From positions 62,001 to 126,000 of the forward strand of contig CAMWXJ010000002.1 in NCBI GenBank assembly GCA_947178215.1: a stretch of 64,000 nt of DNA, in the 5' to 3' direction. Source of the stretch: an uncultured Porphyromonadaceae bacterium (GTDB lineage: Bacteria; Bacteroidota; Bacteroidia; Bacteroidales; Muribaculaceae). Shown one piece after another: positions 25,821 to 36,500 of this stretch. The notes below the pieces were generated by a model. It was given only the letters and a program-made list of their open reading frames with translations. It was not told the origin of the DNA and did not search any database. Both the position numbers and the translations under genes were made by a program. Positions within the stretch are counted from its first letter, which is position 1. The number at the start of each line of letters is the position of its first letter.

Positions 25821-27824
25821 ATGAAATATATTCACATAGCCGGAATAATCGGCATTATAATGGCTGCGGGAGGCATAATGTCATTGTCGTCGTGCAATGA
25901 CTACCTCAACAAGGAGCCGCTCTCCAGCGTCACACCCGAGCAGTATTTCAATGATGAGGCTGCTCTTCAGAACTACGCTAACAACTTCTACAACGGTATG
26001 TTGCCATCGCATGGCAGCTACGGAGGGGCAGCCGGCGACATCCAGACCGACAATATGTCTGCGCTTGACTATGACAGCGGTTTTGTACCCGGCAAGCGCA
26101 AGACATCGCTCACCAATGGCAACTGGAGCTTCTCTACTATCAACTCGATAAACTATTTTTTCGAGCAGGTACAGCCCAAATATGACGCGGGAGCCATATC
26201 AGGCTCACAGACCAACATCGACCATTACATGGGTGAGATGCACCTCTTCCGCGCTCTCGCATACTATTCGAGACTCGTGCAGTTCGGCGACTTTCCGATC
26301 ATTACGGAATGTCTGCCTGACGACTGGCAGACACTCACTGATGCCAGCCGCCGCTATCCCCGCAACGAAGTGGCACGCTTTATCATAGGCGAGCTTGACA
26401 AAGCTATCGAGTTAATGCAAGGGCATAGTGTGGCTACCACGCGTGTATCTGAAAATGTAGCCCTTTTATACAAGTCGCGCATAGCGCTCTTTGAGGGATC
26501 GTGGCTTAAGAATTTTTCCGGCACACCCTTTGTGCCCGGTGATCCACAGTGGCCCGGTTATAGTAAAGACTACAACAAAGATTTCTCCTTCCAGGGCGGA
26601 AGTATTGAAAGCGAATACAATTGGTTCTTTGATCAGGCTATGGACGCCGGCAAGAAGCTTGGCGACCAGATGATAGGTAACCTTACGCCCAACACCGGCA
26701 TTGTGCCTCAGGAAGAGGGCATGTCGCTCGCCGAGATCGAGGCTGCCAACCCGTACCTGTACATGTTTGCCGCCTATGATCTATCGAAATACAAAGAAGT
26801 CATACTGTGGCGCGAATACAGCGATGCCCTGCAGATCTACAATGGTTCAAGCGTGTACGCCCAGTCTGGCAACTGCGGTTACGGCACTACACGCAGTATG
26901 GTCGAGTCATATCTCATGAGCAACGGTATGCCCATATATGCACCCGGCTCAGGATATGCCGGCGACAATACGATACATGATGTACGTGTCGGACGCGACC
27001 CACGTCTTGTAATCTTCCTGAAAGAGCCCGGACAGAAGAATATATTGATACCAGGCAACGGTTCGCACACCTATCCCATAGAAGAATATCCCCGTATCCT
27101 CGACGGTGCCTATACCGTCAATTATTCGACCGGTTATGCCCTGCGCAAATACAACAGCTTCGAGTCCAACCAAAACAATAATTTACGCTGCTGGCTGTCA
27201 TACCCCTCGCTCAGAGGTGTCGAGGCAATGCTTAACTACATCGAGGCCTGTTATGAACGTACCGGAAACATCGACGGAACCGCCGACAGTTACTGGCGGG
27301 AGATTCGCAGCCGCAATGCCGGCATGGAGCCCGACTACCGTAAGACGATAGCCGCCACAGACATGGAGCGTGAAGCCAGGCTCGATTGGGCGGCATATAC
27401 AGCCGGCAAGATAATTGATCCCGTCAGATTCAATATCAGGCGTGAACGCCGAAACGAATTCATCGCCGAAGGCTATCGCTGGAACGATATCATACGCTGG
27501 CGCTCCCTCGACCAGATGTGTGACAAGGGTTATCATATAGAGGGTATGCATCTGTGGGGCACTCCGATGGAGGAATGGTATGACCATGACTTATTGGTCA
27601 AAACAATATCACCTTCGTCACTGAGCGAATATATCCGACCTAATGAGGCCAAAGCCAACAGCGAAGTCATGGATGGACTGAAATGGACGATGGCCCATTA
27701 CCTCAACTCTCTACCCATAAAGCAGTTCATGCTTACAGCTCCTGATGGCGCTACCATCACGGATTCTCCCCTTTATCAGAATCCATATTGGCCCACTGAA
27801 GTCAATGCTCCGGCAGAAAAATAA
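25821..27824 (+). CDS. SusD-family surface glycan-binding lipoprotein
   Basis: 667 residues from ATG 25821, the first start after the SusC stop; a longer open frame upstream overlaps susC and is not coding. Signal peptide with lipobox MSLSSCNDYLNKEPL, SusD N-terminal TPR-like helices (EMHLFRALAYYSRLVQFGDFP), central variable insert, and the RagB/SusD C-terminal core (IRRERRNEFIAEGYRWNDII). It captures glycan at the surface and acts as a lid on the SusC barrel. Longer than the common 500-600 residues because of an extended C-terminal region. A strong terminator follows. Confidence 0.94.
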   Translation: MKYIHIAGIIGIIMAAGGIMSLSSCNDYLNKEPLSSVTPEQYFNDEAALQNYANNFYNGMLPSHGSYGGAAGDIQTDNMSALDYDSGFVPGKRKTSLTNGNWSFSTINSINYFFEQVQPKYDAGAISGSQTNIDHYMGEMHLFRALAYYSRLVQFGDFPIITECLPDDWQTLTDASRRYPRNEVARFIIGELDKAIELMQGHSVATTRVSENVALLYKSRIALFEGSWLKNFSGTPFVPGDPQWPGYSKDYNKDFSFQGGSIESEYNWFFDQAMDAGKKLGDQMIGNLTPNTGIVPQEEGMSLAEIEAANPYLYMFAAYDLSKYKEVILWREYSDALQIYNGSSVYAQSGNCGYGTTRSMVESYLMSNGMPIYAPGSGYAGDNTIHDVRVGRDPRLVIFLKEPGQKNILIPGNGSHTYPIEEYPRILDGAYTVNYSTGYALRKYNSFESNQNNNLRCWLSYPSLRGVEAMLNYIEACYERTGNIDGTADSYWREIRSRNAGMEPDYRKTIAATDMEREARLDWAAYTAGKIIDPVRFNIRRERRNEFIAEGYRWNDIIRWRSLDQMCDKGYHIEGMHLWGTPMEEWYDHDLLVKTISPSSLSEYIRPNEAKANSEVMDGLKWTMAHYLNSLPIKQFMLTAPDGATITDSPLYQNPYWPTEVNAPAEK

Positions 27825-27902
27825 TCGTAAAGACAATTCACGCTGACTACTTTTATAACTTTGGTTATTAGATAGATTTAAGTTAATGTTATGATTCAAG
27901 AG

Positions 27903-27934
27903 AGACGGGCTTACTTACACAAGTAGGCCCGTCT
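27903..27934. terminator. Bidirectional terminator between susD and araC-type gene
   Basis: 14-bp stem AGACGGGCTTACTT / AAGTAGGCCCGTCT with one G-T wobble and loop ACAC, between two convergent genes. Confidence 0.8.
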
Positions 27935-27983
27935 TAACATCAGGATTTATGCGCCGACGGAAGATACCGGCAGGAGACCGGCG

Positions 27984-28886
27984 CTAACCTTTGAGGCGTT
28001 TGCGGTATTCGGTAGGAGAGACGCCCATGACTGAGGTAAAGAGACGACTGAAATAGTACGGGTCGGAAATTCCGACCTTATGACATATCTGATTGACGTG
28101 CAGAGAGGTGAAGTCAAGCAACTGACATGCCTGACGTATGCGTAAGAGCCTCAGGTGATTGATCGGTGAATGGCCCGTATGAGCTGTGAACAGATGGCTG
28201 AGATAGGATGGTGTGACACCTGCGTAGCTGGCCATATCGGTCAAGCGCAAAGATGACTCTATATTTTCAGTCATCAACCGTATGACGGAGTCGACAATTC
28301 CTAATTTCTCACGGTCCGAACCGTTGTCAGGGGAGATGGCGGCCGCCCTGAAACTGTCAATCTGTCTCAATGTAGACAGGAAATAAATCATTGTTGCACA
28401 CGTGTAAGTGAGAGACTCGCGCGAATATCCGCGTTCAAGTGTGGTCATGATTTCCTCGAACAGCGCAATTCGGTCAGCGATACGGCTGTTTGGCCCAGGC
28501 TTGACTGCGACAGGGCCTGTTGACGGCGGCATGAAAGTATGGGCGATGGCACCCCGGTAGTGTACCCAGTAGATGGTCCAGGGGTCTGACTTGTCCGCCC
28601 CATAAGAGTGAGGGCGTCCTGCCGGGAGTATGAAATAATGATTGGGGCCGACTTCATAGTGCCGGTCATCTATCTCATACCACCCTTTACCTGCCCGGCA
28701 ATAGATTAAAACCCACTGCATTATAGGCTCTACCCTATGGCGACAATGGTTTCCGGCAGAGGGATAATAACCTATATCCGTAATGTGAAGCTGAGAGCCG
28801 ATAGGATGGTTCTCCATCTCGGCGATGCAAGCCGGTGGAAGCACAAACGCCCGTTCTCCGATAAATCCATCTTTTTTGCGAATCAT
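27984..28886 (-). CDS. AraC-family transcriptional regulator
   Basis: 300 residues from ATG 28886. N-terminal cupin-like sensor (AraC_binding) at about 40-140 with VEPIMQWVLIYCRAGKGWYE and HYFILPAGRPHSYG; C-terminal double helix-turn-helix (SLRLTDMASYAGVTPSYLSH and VNQICHKVGISDPYYFSRLF) ending VMGVSPTEYRKRLKG. The more upstream ATG at 28958 precedes the predicted promoter and is rejected. It sits between susCD and the divergent GH2-MFS-DUF5107-GH2 operon, so it is the likely monosaccharide- or oligosaccharide-responsive regulator of both. Confidence 0.92.
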   Translation of the reverse strand: MIRKKDGFIGERAFVLPPACIAEMENHPIGSQLHITDIGYYPSAGNHCRHRVEPIMQWVLIYCRAGKGWYEIDDRHYEVGPNHYFILPAGRPHSYGADKSDPWTIYWVHYRGAIAHTFMPPSTGPVAVKPGPNSRIADRIALFEEIMTTLERGYSRESLTYTCATMIYFLSTLRQIDSFRAAAISPDNGSDREKLGIVDSVIRLMTENIESSLRLTDMASYAGVTPSYLSHLFTAHTGHSPINHLRLLRIRQACQLLDFTSLHVNQICHKVGISDPYYFSRLFTSVMGVSPTEYRKRLKG

Positions 28887-28924
28887 GATATTAAGATTAT
28901 ATATTAGGAATATAAACGACACTA

Positions 28925-28932
28925 CAAAGATA
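28925..28932 (-). promoter_or_regulatory. Promoter -7 element of araC-type gene
   Basis: Minus strand TATCTTTG. Predicted start about 28918, giving a 32-base leader to the ATG at 28886. The nearest TTTG upstream is at an over-long 23-base spacing. Confidence 0.6.
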
Positions 28933-28974
28933 TACAAAAAAGCAATTTTATCCATCAAAATTGCAGATTTTCAT

Positions 28975-29006
28975 ATTGCGACTTAGTAAGATAACGAATA
29001 ATTTTG
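28975..29006 (+). promoter_or_regulatory. Promoter of divergent GH2 operon
   Basis: ATTG (28975-28978), 20-base spacer, TAATTTTG (28999-29006). It lies about 45 bases from the divergent araC-type promoter, so one regulator-bound site could serve both. No clear operator repeat was found by eye. Confidence 0.6.
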
Positions 29007-29202
29007 CAGCAGAATATTTCCAACTTATCCATTTCCATGGTGCATAGCCTGACAATCCCGTGACACGGACTGACAGTGTGGCTCCGACCGTTTCAGGAGC
29101 CGCCGGCACAATCTTCATTGGGCCTCCGATTACGGCGGATGGGGCTGCATCATCGCCTATCAGGCAAAACAACCTTAAAACATCAAACCTCAGATACAAA
29201 AA
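29007..29202 (+). other. Long untranslated leader of the GH2 operon
   Basis: About 190 bases between the predicted promoter and the 49-residue frame at 29203. It holds only an eight-codon minimal frame (ATG at 29038) and no clear riboswitch or hairpin with a T run. The whole gap from 28887 to 29363 has no recognised gene. Confidence 0.4.
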
Positions 29203-29352
29203 ATGAAGAGTATGAATTTATTCCGTCTGCCGGCAGCTGTCGTCGTGCTGCCATCAGGGAATGTGATGAATCAATACGACGTGGCATCGACCGGTGCCGC
29301 GATTTTCGATATAGAACAGACTCTGGCCCAGGCCAAGGCCTCCTTCAAGTAA
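29203..29352 (+). CDS. 49-residue open frame in the operon leader
   Basis: ATG 29203 to TAA 29352: MKSMNLFRLPAAVVVLPSGN and on to TLAQAKASFK. It ends 11 bases before the GH2 start and is in a different frame from it. It could be a leader peptide, a small protein or the remnant of a lost gene. I do not recognise it. Confidence 0.35.
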   Translation: MKSMNLFRLPAAVVVLPSGNVMNQYDVASTGAAIFDIEQTLAQAKASFK

Positions 29353-29363
29353 ATTCCAACACC

Positions 29364-32090
29364 ATGAAAATAAAGCGACTTTGCATCATTCTGGCTGCGG
29401 CCTCGATTTCGGCGGCAGCATCGGCAATGGCATCAGACACCGACACTCTGGGTCTCGGCGGACTCTGGCGATTTCAGCTCGATCCGATGGGATTCGGCAA
29501 GACTCCCGGCTCGGAGCTGTATCTGACCCGTCTGCCGGAGACAATCATGCTCCCGGGCACCACCGACACAGGGGGCAAAGGAATCAAGAACACGGCAGCT
29601 TATGTGGACCGTCTGAGCCGAAAGTTTGAATACAATGGCCCCGCATGGTATCAGCGTGAAGTGACCATACCCTCCGGCTGGTCAGGCCGCGACATCGAGC
29701 TTGAGCTTGAGCGCTGCCATTGGCTCACTACCGTATATGTGGACGGACGGGAAGTGGCATCGGGCGAGCGCCTGAGCACCCCTGACCGCTGGAATCTGAG
29801 TCAGGTCATGACTCCCGGCACCCACATATTGACCATATGCGTTGACAATCGTGCTCCCTATCCTATGGATCAATGGAACCACGGAACAACTGAATATACC
29901 CAGACCAACTGGAACGGAATAGTGGGCGATATGAACCTCATTGCCCGTCCGGCCTCTCATCTCGGAAAAATTCAGCTGTATCCCGACGTCGCGTCGCGCT
30001 CGGTCGATGTAAGTGCCCGGGCGAAAGTCGCCGACAACAGCACTCTGACGGTTGCCGTCACCAACCCGGAAGGGAAACAGGTTGCGGTAAAGACAATGAC
30101 CATGGCGCCGGGCGATTCGGTCGTCAAGGTCAACATTCCTCTCGGACGCGATGCCCGTCTCTGGGACGAGTTCGATCCGGCCCTTTATACCGTGACCACT
30201 ACCCTCAACTCCGACTCGGGAAGCGACAGCCGCTCCGAACGCTTCGGCCTGCGCAGCGTAGAGCAGGGTCCACATCATATCAGAATCAACGGAGTGGACC
30301 GCCATCTGCGCGGCACGCTCGACTGCGCCGTATGGCCTCTGACGGGCTATCCTTCGACCGACAAACATGACTGGCTCCGGATCATGAAGACGATACAGGA
30401 CTATGGCATGAACCATGTCCGTTTTCACAGCTGGTGTCCGCCCGAGGCCGCGTTTGAAGCCGCCGACGAACTCGGACTATATCTTCAGGTCGAGCTACCG
30501 ATGTGGATCAAGGATGTCGGGCGGTATCCGGCCCGCCGCGACTGGTTCGAACGTGAGATGTACGCCCTTCTCGACGAATACGGTAACCATCCCTCATTTG
30601 TACTCTATTGCAACGGCAACGAGAACGAGGGCGACTTCGCCGTACTCGAGGACCTGATTGTGAAAGGCAAGGCCCATGACCCGCGCCATCTCTATTCGGC
30701 AAGTACGGCCCGTACCCACACGGCCTCCGATCAATTCTACGCCTCGCACGTCACCGACAAGGGTTGGATTACAGTGTACGAAGGCAAGCTGTCGACCGAC
30801 TGGGACGTCAACGCCACCAGCGACATCGACGTTCCCGTCATAGCCCATGAGACCGGACAGCGGTGCATGTACCCCGACTTCAAGGAAATGGCCAAGTACA
30901 CGGGTGTGCTCGAACCCCGTAACATGGGCGTGTTCCGCGACCGCCTGGCCCGCAACGGCATGCTTCATCAGGCCGAAGATTTCCTGATGGCTACCGGCGC
31001 GCATACCGTTCTTCAATACAAAGAGGTCAACGAAGCACTGCTCCGCAGCAGTCTCTCCGGCGGCTTCCAGCTGCTCGGCTTACAGGATTTCCCCGGACAG
31101 GGTAGCGCGTATGTAGGCATTCTTGACGCTTTCTGGGAAAGCAAGGGTCTCGTGACGTCCGAGAAATATCGCGAGTCGTGCGCTCCCCGCGTACTCCTGG
31201 CCAGGATGCCCAAGCGCGTCTACTCGTCATCTGAACCCTTAGAAGCTTCGCTCTTTCTCTATAATTTCGGTCCATCCGACGTCAGGAAAGGCAACACTCG
31301 CTGGTCGCTCGACGACATTAACAGAAATACTGTTGCCTCCGGTCACATCAGCCACGGCCGCGTGGCGCGCTCCTCGGTGGATTCGCTCGGCATGGTCTGC
31401 GCCGACCTTTCGTCAATAGCGGTTCCGGGCCGATACACACTCCACGCCCAAAACGATGGCATCCGCAACAGCTGGGCCATATGGGTATATCCTGCCGACG
31501 ATGCGGTCGACAGCACGACTTACGTGACCGATCCCGACGACGCGCTCGCACGTCTGGCCAAGGGGGAGAGTGTGCTGCTCGTTCCGGCCGACGCTCCGGG
31601 ACGCAAGACTCATTTCGCATCCCATTTCTGGAATCCAATTATGTTCAACTGGGATCCTATGATTGTCGGCACCCTGATTGACAATGAACACGGCGCCTTC
31701 GGATCGTTCCCTACCGACATGTATGCCGACTGGCAGTGGACCGATATCCTCGGCAATGCCCGGGCCATGGACCTTACCGACATTGCATCGCTGACTCCGG
31801 TGGTGCAGAGTATCGACACCTACGAGGTGAACCGTAAGCTCGGCATAGCATTCGAGGCAAGAGTGGGCAACGGACGGCTGTTTGTGCTGTGCGTCGACCC
31901 GGTAAAGAATATTGACAAGCGGCCGGCCACCCGTCGTCTTTTGCGCTCGGTCGCCGACTACGTGTCAGGCTCCGACTTCAACCCGGCAGTATCACTCGAG
32001 CCGCATCAGGTCAAAGCCCTGTTCACACCCCCGACTGTTACCGACAGCAACGGCACTTCTGACGCCGTACGCCAGCTCCTCAACCAATAA
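29364..32090 (+). CDS. GH2-family glycoside hydrolase (first of two)
   Basis: 908 residues from ATG 29364 (signal peptide MKIKRLCIILAAASISAAAS). Jelly-roll sugar-binding domain (LGGLWRFQLDPMGFGKTPGS, GPAWYQREVTIPSGW), immunoglobulin-like domain at about 200-310, TIM barrel with FHSWCPPEAAFEAADELGLY. The likely acid/base glutamate is in LYCNGNENEGDF and the likely nucleophile in VPVIAHETGQRCMYPD. C-terminal extra domains. Exported, so periplasmic or surface. Activity on a beta-galactoside, beta-glucuronide or other beta-linked glycan cannot be decided. Paralogue of the second GH2 at 36804-39530. Confidence 0.88.
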   Translation: MKIKRLCIILAAASISAAASAMASDTDTLGLGGLWRFQLDPMGFGKTPGSELYLTRLPETIMLPGTTDTGGKGIKNTAAYVDRLSRKFEYNGPAWYQREVTIPSGWSGRDIELELERCHWLTTVYVDGREVASGERLSTPDRWNLSQVMTPGTHILTICVDNRAPYPMDQWNHGTTEYTQTNWNGIVGDMNLIARPASHLGKIQLYPDVASRSVDVSARAKVADNSTLTVAVTNPEGKQVAVKTMTMAPGDSVVKVNIPLGRDARLWDEFDPALYTVTTTLNSDSGSDSRSERFGLRSVEQGPHHIRINGVDRHLRGTLDCAVWPLTGYPSTDKHDWLRIMKTIQDYGMNHVRFHSWCPPEAAFEAADELGLYLQVELPMWIKDVGRYPARRDWFEREMYALLDEYGNHPSFVLYCNGNENEGDFAVLEDLIVKGKAHDPRHLYSASTARTHTASDQFYASHVTDKGWITVYEGKLSTDWDVNATSDIDVPVIAHETGQRCMYPDFKEMAKYTGVLEPRNMGVFRDRLARNGMLHQAEDFLMATGAHTVLQYKEVNEALLRSSLSGGFQLLGLQDFPGQGSAYVGILDAFWESKGLVTSEKYRESCAPRVLLARMPKRVYSSSEPLEASLFLYNFGPSDVRKGNTRWSLDDINRNTVASGHISHGRVARSSVDSLGMVCADLSSIAVPGRYTLHAQNDGIRNSWAIWVYPADDAVDSTTYVTDPDDALARLAKGESVLLVPADAPGRKTHFASHFWNPIMFNWDPMIVGTLIDNEHGAFGSFPTDMYADWQWTDILGNARAMDLTDIASLTPVVQSIDTYEVNRKLGIAFEARVGNGRLFVLCVDPVKNIDKRPATRRLLRSVADYVSGSDFNPAVSLEPHQVKALFTPPTVTDSNGTSDAVRQLLNQ

Positions 32091-32102
32091 TTGTCGTATA
32101 TC

Positions 32103-33497
32103 ATGAATATAACAGTGCATAATTACAATCGCGGCTTCGTTTATTTTATCTGTCTTGTTTCGGCCATGGGCGGACTGCTTTTCGGCTATGACTGGGTGGT
32201 GATAGGAGGTGCAAAACCTTTTTATGAAGCATATTTCGGTATAACCGAAAGTCCTGCGATGATTGGTCTGGCGATGAGTATCGCTCTTGTAGGATGTCTT
32301 GCCGGAGCCACCACAGCGGGCATCCTGGCCGATGCCATAGGCCGACGCGCGCTGCTTGCAGTATCGGCATCCGTGTTCTTGGTTTCGGCATGGGGCACAG
32401 GCGCGGCCGACACGTTTACTTTCTTTCTGATTGCACGTCTGCTTGGCGGCGTAGGCATAGGAATCGCGTCAGGCCTTTCGCCGATGTATATAGCCGAGGT
32501 AGCCCCGGCGTCGATCAGAGGCCGACTGGTGTCGCTCAATCAGCTGACGATAGTGCTTGGCATTCTTGCCGCCCAGATTGTCAACATGCTGATTGCGGAG
32601 CATGTAGAACCGGGCCTGAGTGCTGACCTACTCGCCATGACCTGGAACGGACAGACGGCCTGGCGCCATATGTTCTGGGGGGCTGCATATCCTGCTGCCG
32701 CATTTCTGCTGCTTGCCCTCGCAATACCCGAAAGCCCCCGCTGGCTGCTCATGAAAGGCAAATCCACCAAAGCACTGTCCATCCTCAGCCGCATAGGCGG
32801 CGAGTCTTACGCACACACCGAGTCGCGTGATGTAGAGGCGGCCCTCGAAGCCGAGAGGGGGCGCGGTGGCATGAAGATGCTTCTCGGCAAGCCGTTTCGA
32901 CACGCCTTGACACTCGGCCTGGTGATAGCCGTGTTTCAGCAGTGGTGTGGCACCAACGTAATATTCAACTACGCCCAGGAAATATTCTCGGCCGCAGGCT
33001 ATGAGCTCGGCGACCTGTTCTTCCAGATAGTAGTGACCGGCATAACCAACGTGATATTTACCTTTGTGGCCATATATACCGTTGACCGTCTTGGACGTCG
33101 CGCGCTGATGCTGCTCGGAGCAGCCGGCCTTGGCATTATATATCTGATTCTGGGATGTTGCTACAGTATGCACCTCACGGGCGTGATAATGATGCTCCTT
33201 GTGGTATTGGCCATAGCCTGCTATGCCATGACGCTCGGCCCTGTCACATGGGTGCTTCTGTCGGAGATTTTCCCTGACAAAGTGCGTGCCGCCGCTATGG
33301 CAGTCTGCACCTTCGCATTGTGGACAGGCAGTGCGACACTAACGTTCAGTTTCCCCTATCTTAACGCCGGACTGGGCGCCCACGTGACCTTCTGGGTTTA
33401 TGCGGCTATCTGTCTCACCGCGTATATCTATCTATACCGTCGTTGTCCCGAAACCAAAGGCAAGACACTTGAAGAAATTCAAAAAACACTTAATTGA
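32103..33497 (+). CDS. MFS sugar porter
   Basis: 464 residues, twelve transmembrane helices, from ATG 32103 (a TTG at 32091 is less likely). Sugar-porter signatures: GLLFGYDWVVIGG in helix 1, DAIGRRALL after helix 2, PESPRWLLMKG before the central loop, DRLGRRALM in the second half and the C-terminal PETKGKTLEEIQ. It probably carries the released monosaccharide across the inner membrane by proton symport. Located between GH2 and DUF5107 genes, 12 and 10 bases from its neighbours. Confidence 0.93.
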   Translation: MNITVHNYNRGFVYFICLVSAMGGLLFGYDWVVIGGAKPFYEAYFGITESPAMIGLAMSIALVGCLAGATTAGILADAIGRRALLAVSASVFLVSAWGTGAADTFTFFLIARLLGGVGIGIASGLSPMYIAEVAPASIRGRLVSLNQLTIVLGILAAQIVNMLIAEHVEPGLSADLLAMTWNGQTAWRHMFWGAAYPAAAFLLLALAIPESPRWLLMKGKSTKALSILSRIGGESYAHTESRDVEAALEAERGRGGMKMLLGKPFRHALTLGLVIAVFQQWCGTNVIFNYAQEIFSAAGYELGDLFFQIVVTGITNVIFTFVAIYTVDRLGRRALMLLGAAGLGIIYLILGCCYSMHLTGVIMMLLVVLAIACYAMTLGPVTWVLLSEIFPDKVRAAAMAVCTFALWTGSATLTFSFPYLNAGLGAHVTFWVYAAICLTAYIYLYRRCPETKGKTLEEIQKTLN

Positions 33498-33507
33498 CAA
33501 CATACCA

Positions 33508-36500
33508 ATGGTAAAAGCTTGGAGAGAAAATATATCTATCCCTACTTACGAGATTGCCTCACCCGAACTCGCTCCCATGTTTCTTGAGAAACGCGTTTAT
33601 CAGGGTTCGTCAGGAGTCGTATATCCCTATCCCGTAATCGAGGGGGTGAGCGACGTAAAGACCGATCATGTGTATGAGGCTGTGTGGCTTGAAAACGAGT
33701 ATATCAAGGTGATGATTCTACCTGAACTCGGCGGCCGCGTACAGCAGGCATACGACAAAGTGGCCAAACGTCATTTCGTGTACTGCAACAATGTAATAAA
33801 ACCGGCTCTTGTAGGGCTTGCCGGCCCGTGGATATCCGGCGGCATCGAATTCAACTGGCCGCAGCATCACCGCCCGAGCACATTCATGCCCGTCGACAGC
33901 ATGATCGAGGAGAATGAGGATGGTTCGGTCACGGTGTGGGTAAGCGAGCGCGAGCGCATGACTCACCAGAAAGGCATGGCCGGCCTTACACTACGCCCGG
34001 GAGCCGCCCGTCTGGAAATCAAAGGCCGACTGTTCAACCCCACGGATCTGCCGCAGACCTTCCTATGGTGGGCAAATCCGGCAGTAGCCGTCAATGATGC
34101 CTACCGCAGTGTGTTCCCGCCTGACATAAATGCTGTGTTTGACCACGGCAAGCGAGCTGTCTCCACATTCCCGATCGCGACCGGCACATACTACAAGATG
34201 GATTACTCGAGCGGAGTGGATATCTCGAACTACCGCAACATCAAGGTGCCCACATCATATATGGGTGTCAACTCCCGCTACGACTTCGAAGGCGGATATG
34301 AGGAGGACACCAACTGCGGCATGCTACATGTAGCCTCGCGCCATGTATCCCCGGGCAAAAAACAATGGACATGGGGCAATGGCGATTTCGGTCAAGCATG
34401 GGACCGCAATCTTACCGATAATGACGGACCTTATATTGAGCTTATGGCCGGCGTTTTCACCGAAAACCAACCCGACTTCTCATGGCTCATGCCATATGAA
34501 GAGAAGCGCTTCACTCAGTATTTCTTCCCCTATCGCGAACTCGGAGTAGTGAAGAACGCCAACCGTGACCTGGTAATGAACTTTGAAAAAGCAGGCGAAG
34601 GCAATGCATTGCTGCGCATATTCGCCGTGGTGAAAGCCACCGGCACCGCTGTGGTGAGGAGCGGCGACAGGGAGATAGCCCGCATCCCCTTCTCGGCCAA
34701 ACCGACAGAGATAGTGGAGCTGACTGTTGATATAGACGGAGCAAACTGGTATGACCTCTCGGTAGAGCTTACGGCCGACGGCTGCGAATCGCTGCGCTGG
34801 CGTCCGGAGCCCGACGAGGCACGCCCCATACCCGATGCGGCCGAAGCGGCCAAGCGGCCGGAAGAAATAAAGAGCAACGACCGGCTGTATCTGACCGGAC
34901 TGCATCTGGAGCAATATCGCCACGCCACCTTCAATCCGACCGACTATTACCTTGAAGCACTGCGTCGCGATCCTGCCGACACCCGCTGCAACAATGCCAT
35001 GGGTGTGTGGCTGATGCGACGGGGATGCTTTGCGGAAGCCGAGCCATATCTCCGCCGGGCTGTCGGCGAATGGCGCCGTGCCAACCCTAATCCTTACGAC
35101 GGCGAGCCTCTGTTCAATCTTGCCGTCACTCTCCGCTATCTCGGCCGGGAGGATGAGGCATATGACCTCTACGCCAAAGCGTGCTGGAACGCCGCATGGG
35201 CTTCGGCCGGCAATCTTGGCTGTGCCATGATTGACTGCGGAGCCTCACGCTATAACGAAGCTTTGCGGCGTGTCGATGATTCCATCATAGCCAATCCGCG
35301 CAATCATCGCGCTCTGGCCCTCAGAGCCGAGATATTGCTGCTGGCCGGGCAGACCGAAGAGGCCGCTCAGGCCGCACGCTATGCCCTGGATCTCGATGGC
35401 TTCAATTTCGCCGCCCGCTGGACTCTTTACAGGGCCACTGATGATGACAACGAATTAGGTATAATGGTAAAAATGATGCGTGACTGCTCCAATAACTACG
35501 ACACCACGGCTCTTGATTTGGCCGAGGGCGGGAGTGCCGACGCGGCGGTCGGGCTGTGGAAGCTCGCAACCGAGCGTGGAGCCGTCACACCTATGACTTA
35601 CTACTATTCGGCACTGACGTTATCACGTGCCGCCTTGCCGGGTGTTGACGAGGCGCTTGATAAGGCGGCGGCGACTTCGCCCGACTACTGCTTCCCGAAA
35701 GGACGGTTTGCGGCACTGGCGCTGAGAAGCGCCATCGCCGCCCGACCTCAGGACGGACTCGCGCATTATCTTCTCGGCTGTCTGCTGTATGACGCCAGGC
35801 GCCATGAAGAAGCAATAGGTCACTGGCGCACGGCATCAGCATATCTGCCCGACTATCCACTCGTGTGGCGCAATCTGGCGCTCGGACTGTTCAATAAGCT
35901 TGGCAGTGAGGCTGAGGCTCTCGCAATGATGGAGAAGGCCATGAGCCTTAATCCGGATGACGCCAGGATGCTCATGGAACTCGACCAGCTCCGCAAACGC
36001 CTTGGGCACAGCCATGACGACAGACTGGCCGCCCTGGATAGCCATGCCGGTCTGCTTCCGCGGCGCGATGACCTGATTCTGGAGAAGGCCACGCTGCTCA
36101 ATCAGCTTGGCCGTTACCGCGAGGCGGCAGATCTGATAGGAAGCCGCCGGTTCCACCCCTGGGAAGGCGGAGAAGGCAAAGTGGCGTTCCAATATCAGAC
36201 CGCACGGACCGAACTGGCCAAGCAGGCTCTCTCAACGGGCCGGCACGAAGAAGCACGCACACTCTTGAAAGAGTGTCTTGAATATCCCGACTATCTCGGC
36301 GAAGGCAAGCTCCACGGTGCACAGGAAAACGATTTCAACTACCTGCTTGGAGTAGCGGCCGAAATGGCGGGTGACGAAAAAGAGGCCCGCCGTCGCTTCG
36401 AGCTGGCAGTGGAAGGCCCTACCGAGCCGGCCCCCGCACTCTACTATAATGATGCTAAACCCGACAAGATATTTTATCAGGGCCTGGCTCTGCTCAGACT

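Noticed and set aside
29076-29363. N-terminal extension of the first GH2 from 29076
   Set aside because: The extension is Arg/Ser-rich without domain character, and ATG 29364 gives a proper signal peptide.
33400-33507. N-terminal extension of the DUF5107 protein
   Set aside because: Overlaps the end of the MFS gene in a different frame; ATG 33508 lies 10 bases after that stop.
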